From Planctomycetota bacterium (GTDB lineage: Bacteria > Planctomycetota > Planctomycetia > Pirellulales > Lacipirellulaceae), in assembly GCA_029259975.1 (NCBI GenBank), contig JAJDEE010000284.1, positions 1 to 10,826 on the forward strand: 10,826 nt of DNA, written 5' to 3'. A program made the position numbers and the translations under genes. The notes under the pieces were generated by a model, which was not told where the DNA came from, searched no databases, and saw nothing but the letters and a program-made list of their open reading frames with translations. The stretch's first letter is position 1; each line of letters starts with the position of its first letter. This document shows positions 5,206-10,826 of this stretch, one piece after another.

Positions 5206-7266
5206 TCAACCAAAAATCAACGTCCACAATCCACCCACAATCACAATCGCGAGCGCCAGACTGATGATCACCGCTGGTGAGCTGTTGACCGTGCGCTCTA
5301 GCTTCAGGCGGCTGAGTTGATATTGGCCCTTTTCGCGGGCGATTTCCTTCCATTTGGCGCTGAGTTTCTCGAAGTCGCGCATCGAGCGTGTCAGGACGGC
5401 TTTGCCGACCAGTGCCAAAGAGTCTAGATGGCGGGCACCGATAAGAATTTTGCGTGCCTGAGAGATTTTGAATCGTTGGGTAGCCGCCTGCTGGGCACGC
5501 TCTAAGTCGGCGGCTGTGACACCATGTTCGGGTTTGAAGACGAAGCGTTGCTCGATGAGTTTGCGCCATTCTAGCATTTCTAGTGCAACCTCGGGGCTTA
5601 GCAAAGGGACACCGTAGACTCCCAGTTTATGAACGTCGAGTGCCGATTCGACGCCGTAGGATTCGAGCATCGGAATCATCGCGTCGGTCATGCCTGGAAT
5701 GTCGGCAACGCAATCGCGTATCAAATGGCCTCGCAAAAAATCGTTCCTGTGGGAGCCGGTTTGTTCTCGAAGTATTTTTTTCAGGTCATCGCCTTCGCAG
5801 CAGTATCTTTTGACCGTTTCGCGTAGTTCGGTCATATTTCGATCGAACTGTTTCTTTCGATTTTGATGCTTACCACTGATCGTGCGAGCTATCTGCAACA
5901 TGCGGTTACGCAGTTGCCCAAGTTTCGAATCATAGTTCAGTAGCTCTTGCCGGCGGGCTTTGCAGGGTGTGCTCAACAGCAAGTAGGCCCCTGCGCTGAG
6001 GGCTAGCAAACTGCCCGCTACCCAAGAAAAACCGGACGCAATGCCTGCAATGCATAAAATGACAGCGACAACAAGCAGCATTGCTGCGATTTCGGGACGC
6101 TCGATCTTCGCTTTTTCGCCCGTTGCTTTATGTGAGACTCTTTCGGGAGGCGTGATCCGGCCGGGGGGTAAATCGGGGAACGCAACCGGACGCAGCGCGT
6201 TGACTTTTTCGTCGAGCATCGCCAGCCGACCGTCTGATACAAATGAGGAGGCACCATCCCTAACGAAAAAGGCCGGTCCGCCTTCTTCTTCGATGCGACA
6301 CCAGGGACAGATTTTCAGGCCGGAGTAATAGATATGCAGGTCGTCTAACTCGCAGGCTGTGCGGTGCGACATCAGTGCGTCGAGCTGTTCGACCCATTGT
6401 TCAGGTGTGGGACGGGGCGTGCCATTGATTCCACCGGTGCGGAAGGCCGTCTCGAACAGCTTGGCTAGGCCTGGCGGCAAATCGTCGAGTTGTAGCGAGT
6501 AGGGCGGCGGCTCGACCATCGTCGCTTCTTTGTCACGAGAGAAAGCAAAACGCCGTTCGGCGATGGCTTCTTCGATCAGCAAATCGCCTTCGCCACGAAA
6601 ACGCCCGGCGAAGGGATGACGACCGACGAAAACTAAGTGAAAAATTAAGACTGCCAAGCCAAAGCAATCGTGGTCGATCGTTCGCGCGATGTCGCCGAGT
6701 TTTTTGGCTTGTAACTCGGGAGGCGTAAAGTGCGGCGTGCCGACAGGACAGAAGTAAGTTTTCTCGCCATCAGCGATCTGAAACGAATCGCAGTCGATAA
6801 AGCGGATGTTGTAGTTGGTGTTGACCATCAAGTTGCCTTGATTCACGTCACCCACGACGATTCCCTGTTCGTGCAACATGTGGAAAGCGGCTGCCAAATT
6901 GCGAGCAGAGAGCAGCAGGTGATGCCAACGGACGTCGGGGAAACGCAAGCGTCGGCTGGACATTCCGTAAAGTTCGTGGAGTTGACGCGACTTGTCAATC
7001 TTGGGCATCAGCAACCCACACGGTTCGTTGCCGCGCCGGTCACGCAGAATTGCTTCGGGCCAAGCGGCAATTTTGCTCAGCGAAGCAGTTCTTTTTTTTA
7101 TCATCCAGTCGAGCTTGCAAAACTGGTCTTCAGTCAGCGGTATTTGGTGATAGATCTTGGCGACCTGCGAAGGCCGACCGTCGACTTCGTAAACGTTGCC
7201 CTCGCCACCCTTGCCGATGCGGTTGCCAAGTCCAACGAGATTGCCATCAGAGTCAGTCAACTCCAT
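5206..7266 (-). CDS. Membrane-anchored protein kinase with helix-hairpin-helix (TerY-P triad kinase)
   Basis: The 686-residue protein starts with a Ser/Thr-type protein kinase domain (about 10-300). The glycine loop is G18-K-G20-G-E-G23, the VAIK lysine is K37 in V-A-K-I-Y, the catalytic loop is V-G-D140-V-N-Q-G-N145, and the metal-binding Asp is D158 in F-I-D-C-D-S-F-Q, followed by G-T-P-x-F-T-P-P-E. The HRD/DFG triplets are replaced by G-D and D-C-D, as is usual in this kinase group, while D140, N145 and D158 are kept, so it should be active. Next come a C320-P-W-C323 pair, two membrane segments (about 393-431), a coiled-coil stretch, a helix-hairpin-helix region around D-I-P-G-M (522-526) and a last membrane segment at about 662-684. 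The gene is the third of the VWA, PP2C, kinase cluster and overlaps the PP2C gene by 14 bp. The kinase, phosphatase and VWA most likely form one signalling complex at the membrane. Confidence 0.88.
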   Translation of the reverse strand: MELTDSDGNLVGLGNRIGKGGEGNVYEVDGRPSQVAKIYHQIPLTEDQFCKLDWMIKKRTASLSKIAAWPEAILRDRRGNEPCGLLMPKIDKSRQLHELYGMSSRRLRFPDVRWHHLLLSARNLAAAFHMLHEQGIVVGDVNQGNLMVNTNYNIRFIDCDSFQIADGEKTYFCPVGTPHFTPPELQAKKLGDIARTIDHDCFGLAVLIFHLVFVGRHPFAGRFRGEGDLLIEEAIAERRFAFSRDKEATMVEPPPYSLQLDDLPPGLAKLFETAFRTGGINGTPRPTPEQWVEQLDALMSHRTACELDDLHIYYSGLKICPWCRIEEEGGPAFFVRDGASSFVSDGRLAMLDEKVNALRPVAFPDLPPGRITPPERVSHKATGEKAKIERPEIAAMLLVVAVILCIAGIASGFSWVAGSLLALSAGAYLLLSTPCKARRQELLNYDSKLGQLRNRMLQIARTISGKHQNRKKQFDRNMTELRETVKRYCCEGDDLKKILREQTGSHRNDFLRGHLIRDCVADIPGMTDAMIPMLESYGVESALDVHKLGVYGVPLLSPEVALEMLEWRKLIEQRFVFKPEHGVTAADLERAQQAATQRFKISQARKILIGARHLDSLALVGKAVLTRSMRDFEKLSAKWKEIAREKGQYQLSRLKLERTVNSSPAVIISLALAIVIVGGLWTLIFG

Positions 7267-8056
7267 GAGTGTCTCCAGTGGTGGCTCCCGTGAGGCGCGT
7301 CGCTAGGATCAAGGTTTTGTCGTCGTCGGAGCGATTCTTGACCGAGTCGGATTGCAAGAACCGCCCGAGATCGGCAGCGAGATTGTCGCCGTTGGTTGAC
7401 GAGCGGACCGCTTGAAAAAGTGGCTGAAAGAAAGGCAAGTGCGGGGTTTGGCTCTCGAAATTGAGTGCGAGACGCTCGATCCCATCGGTGAAGAGTGCAA
7501 TTTCCGAAATTTTGCTCTTGGTGGCTTGGAATTCAAGGTGGTTCTTGAACTGGTCTGAGGTAATGAAATTGGTAACGTTGGCGTACTCGCCCGACTGAGG
7601 CCAAAACACAACACCATAGATGCCATTGCTACTGACGGTGATCGCTCCGTCGCCGATCTGAAAAAAAAAGGAACCCTCTGGCGAGAGAATCGCGGCGCAT
7701 AACGTGCTGGCCAAATCTCGTACGTCGCAATCGTTCGAGCTAGCGGCGACTCGAAGCTTTTCGCGGAGGGTCTCGCACCATGAGAGTACAATATTGAGCT
7801 GTAGTTGGCGAAAATGGCCATGCAACTCGAGAAATTGCGCCGCGCTCTCAGCAATGGTTTCGCAAGCGATCGCCGAACCAATATCACTCCGTTTGGCGCT
7901 ACCGGCGCCGTCGGCAACGCAGGCGAAAATTGTTTGTGCGTCCTCATCGCCGCCATTGCCCGTGTTGAAGACACGCACTAAGTGGCTATCTTGGCAAACA
8001 GAGCCGTCATTTGCGTGCGACGGTCCTTGCAGACTTTGAGCGACATGTTTCCACAA
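7253..8056 (-). CDS. PP2C-type Ser/Thr protein phosphatase (TerY-P triad)
   Basis: This 267-residue PP2C-fold phosphatase has W-K-H-V-A-Q-S and G-P-S-H at the N terminus, C-Q-D23, the metal-binding V-A-D49-G-A-G-S-A-K-R-S-D-I-G, F-T-D191-G and a final D-D-D-K-T (244-248). The acidic positions expected to hold the two metal ions are therefore present. Members of this PP2C_2 group are found next to VWA proteins and kinases and would reverse phosphorylation by the neighbouring kinase. No membrane segment or signal peptide is seen, so it is cytoplasmic. The start codon is TTG (8054-8056), supported by GAGG on the coding strand at 8066-8069, 9 bases upstream, and by the family motif starting at residue 2; no ATG fits. 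It begins 15 bp after the VWA stop and its end overlaps the kinase start, indicating coupled translation. Confidence 0.87.
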   Translation of the reverse strand: MWKHVAQSLQGPSHANDGSVCQDSHLVRVFNTGNGGDEDAQTIFACVADGAGSAKRSDIGSAIACETIAESAAQFLELHGHFRQLQLNIVLSWCETLREKLRVAASSNDCDVRDLASTLCAAILSPEGSFFFQIGDGAITVSSNGIYGVVFWPQSGEYANVTNFITSDQFKNHLEFQATKSKISEIALFTDGIERLALNFESQTPHLPFFQPLFQAVRSSTNGDNLAADLGRFLQSDSVKNRSDDDKTLILATRLTGATTGDTHGVD

Positions 8057-8071
8057 AGTCGGATGCCTCGG

Positions 8072-8755
8072 TTAGATTTGAGCCCAGCCGAGTGGGCCAG
8101 AAGTCGGATCGACTAGCGGCACTTCTTCGCCGGGCGAGCTGCGCGAGACCATTTGCTGCGAGTTGGAGAGCCAACTAAACAGCTCGGCAAACTTGAGTCC
8201 TTGCAGCCAGAGCGGCTTCCGGACACAGATTTCGTCCAGCACATCCATGTTGGCACCTTCGACCCCAACGGCAAAAAAACAAAACGACTTGTCCTTTTCT
8301 CCGGCGGCGATTCGCGAGGCGACCGGCTTCCAGTGGTCGTTCGGCTCACCATCCGTAATCAAAAAAGCCCAAGGTCGATAGTAGGCGATGCCATGCTCGC
8401 GATAGCTGTTCTTGCGCTCCTCAATCATGCCGAGAGCTTCAGTGATTGCTCCGCCCATCGGAGTACCGCCGATCACTTGCAGCTTCGGCGGTTGAAATTC
8501 GGTCGCCGAGACAAACTCGACCAGACGCGTCACGCGCCCACCAAATGTGACGATCGCCACCTCCACACGCTTTGCCGCCAGCGAATCGCCCAGCAACTCT
8601 TGTTGATAAATTTGCAGGCCTTTGTTGAGCTCATCAATCCTCGGGCCGTGCATCGAGGTGGAAGTATCCACGATCAACACGCACGGAACTCGTGGCTCGG
8701 GGTTCTCGGCGAACTCGACCGAGCTAAAAGCATTTTCTGGAGAAAGCTGATCCAT
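8072..8755 (-). CDS. VWA domain protein, TerY-like
   Basis: The 227-residue cytoplasmic protein is almost entirely one von Willebrand factor A domain. The metal-ion-dependent adhesion site is complete: D30-T-S32-T-S34 after V-L-I-V, T98 in G-G-T-P-M-G, and D135 in L-I-T-D-G-E-P-N-D. The size, the G-G-T-P-M-G-G-A-I motif and the T-D-G-E-P-N-D motif match TerY-like proteins of tellurium-resistance-type stress systems. The last 40 residues (after L-W-L-Q-G-L-K-F) are family-typical, with F-x-W-L-S-x-S. The likely role is a metal-dependent scaffold or sensor binding the kinase or phosphatase; this is inferred from context. It is the first gene of the tight triad. The ATG at 8755 is the only start before the MIDAS motif. 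An AGG two bases upstream is too close for normal Shine-Dalgarno spacing. Confidence 0.88.
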   Translation of the reverse strand: MDQLSPENAFSSVEFAENPEPRVPCVLIVDTSTSMHGPRIDELNKGLQIYQQELLGDSLAAKRVEVAIVTFGGRVTRLVEFVSATEFQPPKLQVIGGTPMGGAITEALGMIEERKNSYREHGIAYYRPWAFLITDGEPNDHWKPVASRIAAGEKDKSFCFFAVGVEGANMDVLDEICVRKPLWLQGLKFAELFSWLSNSQQMVSRSSPGEEVPLVDPTSGPLGWAQI

Positions 8756-8761
8756 GACCTT

Positions 8762-8790
8762 TTTATAACCACCGGGTATTGGGAATGCAA
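8762..8790 (-). promoter_or_regulatory. Possible promoter of the VWA/PP2C/kinase operon
   Basis: On the - strand TTGCAT (8785-8790, 3 of 6 to consensus) and TATAAA (8762-8767, 5 of 6) are spaced by 17 bp. Transcription would start at or near the ATG at 8755, giving a leaderless or almost leaderless message. The -35 overlaps a small inverted repeat, GGGAA 8781-8785 / TTCCC 8792-8796. The 105-bp gap to the antiporter gene also allows simple read-through from it. Confidence 0.33.
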
Positions 8791-8860
8791 CTTCCCGTTT
8801 TGCCAGTGGTTGGTGTGGATGGGCGTAAATCTCCGCTAATCGGTAAAAATTATCGTGTTC

Positions 8861-10540
8861 TCAGCTCTCTACTGGTTTGCCGGCAATCATCAACACCGCA
8901 ACCAGCCCCGCTAGCTGCAAAGGCAGTAGAAGCCATACGGAAAGACCCCAGCCGATCGGTAAAGTGCCGCAGAGTATGACGACCACCGCGACGGTTAGTG
9001 CGTAGGGCAATTGGGTGACGACATGCGCGATGTGGTTGCAGCCACAAGCCTGCGACGACAGAATCGTCGTGTCGGAGATTGGCGAACAATGATCGCCAAA
9101 AATTGCGCCAGCCAAGACGCTGCCAATGCAGGCAAGAAATATCGGGTCGCTAGCGGTCATGACCCCGCCCTGATGAACTTGCAATACCGAATGGGCCAGC
9201 GTCACCACCATCGGCATCAAAATCCCCATCGTGCCAAAGCTCGTGCCGGTCGAAAAAGAAAGCACTGCCGCCAACAGAAAAACTGCCGTGGGTAAGAACT
9301 TCACCGTCAGGTTAAGAGAAGATCCAACATCCGAGTCAGAATCAGATTTAACGTCGGGTAACACCGCCTGCGTTAAAAAATCGCCCGTGTAAAGTCGGTG
9401 ATCTTGAAATTCATAAGCTGTTTGGGTGGCGACACCTTCGAACGATTTGCTGCTAGTCATACGCGACATCGCCGATGCACACCACAAGATAAGAATCGCC
9501 GGCAATACGACTTTCACACCGCCACCGACCGCGTCCAAAATTCTTTGTCCGCTCAGCAATCTTTGTACGCGTGCCAGAAATATCGCCAGGGCTAATCCCG
9601 CCAGCGAGCCATATTGCAGTGCGAGGCTCGATTTTGCCCCGCCCAAAATATCACGTAGCTCGGGCGTCACGCCTTCGGCAAGTGGCCCCAGGGCCTGCAA
9701 GCCCGTGACGTACAGCAAGATCATCACCACCACGAGCGTCAACGCAATCGGCAGCACCGCATTGTACCACCGCGCAGGCGGTGTGTTGTCGGTGTCCACT
9801 TCCATCAGCGTGTCGGCGAGCAGGTTGTCGTCGTCGCCGCGTAGTCGTTTGCGTTCGGCTTTGAGCATCGGGCCAAAGTCGCGACCGACGATCGCGATCA
9901 GCGGCACGAATAACAGCGCTGCCAAAACATAAAACCGGTAGGGGATGCTCGCAATGAAAAGGTCAACCGCCTGCAACTGCGAATCGGGGCCAAGCATTTC
10001 CAAACCATCACGAACGTACTCAATCTCGACAGCAACCCAGGTCGACACCAAGGCCAGTCCTGCCACTGGGGCGGCTGTTGAATCGACGAGATAGGCGAGC
10101 TTTTCACGAGAGATTTTTAAGCGGTCGAACAGTGGCCGCAGCGTATTGCCGAGCAGTAGCGTATTGGCGTAGTCGTCAAAGAAAATCACCAGCCCCAGCA
10201 GCCAAGTGACGATCTGCCCGCCGCGCCGCGTCTTCGCAAATGGCGAGATCAAACCAATCAGTCCCTGCATCCCACCGCTACGGCAGATCACACCGACCAT
10301 CGCACCCATCAGCAGCGTAAAAGAAAACACACGCAGCTTGCCAGGGTTGATAAACGTTGGCCAGAGATGAATCTCACAAGTGTCATAGAGCGCCGTCAAC
10401 GGCTGCCAGCCGGTGGTAATGAGCGCACCACAAAAAATCCCCGCCAACAACGAAAGCACTGCCCGCCGCGTAGCGATCGCCAAGACGATCGCCACCACAG
10501 GAGGTGCCAAGCTCAACCAGCCGTAGGGGTGTGGTTCCAT
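8861..10540 (-). CDS. NhaC-family Na+/H+ antiporter-type transporter
   Basis: A 559-residue, very hydrophobic inner-membrane protein with about 12 or more membrane segments. It carries NhaC-family hallmarks: F-F-D-D-Y-A-N at 120-126 in a segment rich in small residues, then R-P-L-F-D-R-L-K-I-S-R-E-K-L-A-Y-L-V-D-S-T-A-A-P-V-A-G, and near the C terminus F-G-D483-H484-C-S-P-I-S-D-T-T. The family exchanges Na+ for H+, though some members carry organic acids or amino acids, so the substrate is uncertain. A hydrophilic Asp/Ser-rich stretch (about 395-412, K-S-D-S-D-S-D) interrupts the hydrophobic pattern before a G-T-S-F-G-T-M-G segment. The start at 10540 is chosen over the longer frame to 10624 because AGGA lies 9 bases upstream and family similarity begins at M-E-P-H-P-Y-G-W; the upstream extension is not hydrophobic. 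The triad genes follow on the same strand after 105 bp. Confidence 0.88.
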   Translation of the reverse strand: MEPHPYGWLSLAPPVVAIVLAIATRRAVLSLLAGIFCGALITTGWQPLTALYDTCEIHLWPTFINPGKLRVFSFTLLMGAMVGVICRSGGMQGLIGLISPFAKTRRGGQIVTWLLGLVIFFDDYANTLLLGNTLRPLFDRLKISREKLAYLVDSTAAPVAGLALVSTWVAVEIEYVRDGLEMLGPDSQLQAVDLFIASIPYRFYVLAALLFVPLIAIVGRDFGPMLKAERKRLRGDDDNLLADTLMEVDTDNTPPARWYNAVLPIALTLVVVMILLYVTGLQALGPLAEGVTPELRDILGGAKSSLALQYGSLAGLALAIFLARVQRLLSGQRILDAVGGGVKVVLPAILILWCASAMSRMTSSKSFEGVATQTAYEFQDHRLYTGDFLTQAVLPDVKSDSDSDVGSSLNLTVKFLPTAVFLLAAVLSFSTGTSFGTMGILMPMVVTLAHSVLQVHQGGVMTASDPIFLACIGSVLAGAIFGDHCSPISDTTILSSQACGCNHIAHVVTQLPYALTVAVVVILCGTLPIGWGLSVWLLLPLQLAGLVAVLMIAGKPVES

Positions 10541-10549
10541 GTTGGGCCA

Positions 10550-10553
10550 TCCT
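10550..10553 (-). promoter_or_regulatory. Shine-Dalgarno of the NhaC-family gene
   Basis: The coding strand reads AGGA, 9 bases before the ATG at 10538-10540. It supports this start over the ATG at 10622-10624, which has no such site. Confidence 0.55.
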
Positions 10554-10563
10554 AGTCGAAATA

Positions 10564-10605
10564 TCCAAGCATTCGTAGTGACGTTTTGCGAGGGGAATGC
10601 TTGGA
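10564..10605. promoter_or_regulatory. Interrupted palindrome in the antiporter leader
   Basis: TCCAAGCATTC (10564-10574) and GAATGCTTGGA (10595-10605) are perfect 11-bp inverted copies separated by 20 bases, 23 bp upstream of the chosen antiporter ATG. Centre-to-centre spacing of 31 bp is close to three helical turns. It could be a dimer or tetramer operator, or an mRNA hairpin just upstream of the ribosome binding site. No clear -10/-35 pair was found in 10606-10720. Confidence 0.55.
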
Positions 10606-10717
10606 ATTGCGCAGGGAGGAACATGCACGGTTGGCGCTTGTTCTTCGGATCAAGGCGGCTTTGTTAGGTCGTAGTTTTGGAGTCGGCTCTAAATTCGACT
10701 TTCGCAATTATTTTGCC

Positions 10718-10826
10718 CGCGAATGACGCGAATGAACGCGAAACAAGTTCTTTTATCCCGAGCACGAGCGATCCTGATTTTCAGAAATGGAAACTCCACA
10801 TACTCATTCGCGTTTATTCGCGTCAT
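10718..10826. repeat. Large palindromic repeat, cut by the right edge
   Basis: Two tandem CGCGAATGA units (10718-10726 and 10727-10735) and a partial third (10737-10742) face an inverted copy at the window end. 10723-10742 and 10807-10826 are reverse complements at 19 of 20 positions, with 64 bases between them. The right arm continues past the edge. Its unit resembles the palindrome at 2585-2649, so both belong to one dispersed repeat family. No gene is seen in 10606-10826. Confidence 0.75.

Noticed and set aside
6730..7293. 187-residue open frame on the + strand opposite the kinase N terminus
   Set aside because: It covers the kinase glycine loop and catalytic loop in antisense and has no recognisable domain of its own.
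8153..8839. 228-residue open frame on the + strand opposite the VWA gene
   Set aside because: The - strand frame carries a complete MIDAS motif. The + strand translation looks like a shadow without family features.
10541..10624. 28-residue N-terminal extension of the antiporter
   Set aside because: It has no ribosome binding site, is not hydrophobic and would be encoded across the palindrome. The ATG at 10540 has AGGA upstream.
10718..10742. CRISPR-like repeat array
   Set aside because: Units are only 9 bp, contiguous without unique spacers, and matched by an inverted copy. This is a palindromic repeat element and not a CRISPR array.

Overview
The window looks like a chromosomal segment from a planctomycete, probably a Pirellulales-type lineage. 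This is inferred from gene content: a GYF_2 domain fused to a GspE-type ATPase, a kinase/PP2C/VWA signalling triad whose kinase carries a helix-hairpin-helix, short DksA-type zinc-finger proteins, and dispersed palindromic repeats built from CGCGAATGA-like units. No rRNA, tRNA, CRISPR array, transposase or phage gene was seen.

Left part, + strand (2-4145). The 3' end of an ABC-F ATPase gene of Uup type is followed almost without gap by a DUF6883 gene and a DUF4926 gene, a small pair that may be an uncharacterised toxin-antitoxin-like module. A short GC-rich hairpin with a T-run lies inside the last codons of the DUF4926 gene. A compact RecQ-family helicase that lacks the zinc-binding cysteines and the HRDC domain begins 9 bp after that gene's stop codon. 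A 65-bp imperfect palindrome separates recQ from a stand-alone type II/IV secretion ATPase whose usual N-terminal domain is replaced by GYF_2.

Right part, - strand (4156-10540). In transcription order this holds an NhaC-family antiporter, then a tight cluster of a VWA protein (TerY-like), a PP2C phosphatase and a membrane-anchored protein kinase with a helix-hairpin-helix, then a DksA/TraR-type zinc-finger regulator and a small exported class II-like cytochrome c. The VWA, PP2C and kinase genes match the TerY-P triad known from comparative genomics of stress-response systems. The PP2C and kinase genes overlap by 14 bp. The VWA protein probably acts as adaptor, the kinase and phosphatase as an opposed pair, and the kinase membrane segments place the complex at the membrane; the substrates cannot be told from sequence.

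Non-coding structure is concentrated in four places: the recQ-gspE gap (long palindrome), the gap between the kinase and dksA-like genes (two short palindromes), the 105-bp gap before the VWA gene (a possible promoter almost abutting the ATG), and the leader of the antiporter gene (an 11-bp perfect interrupted palindrome). The right edge cuts through a second large palindrome related to the one before gspE.
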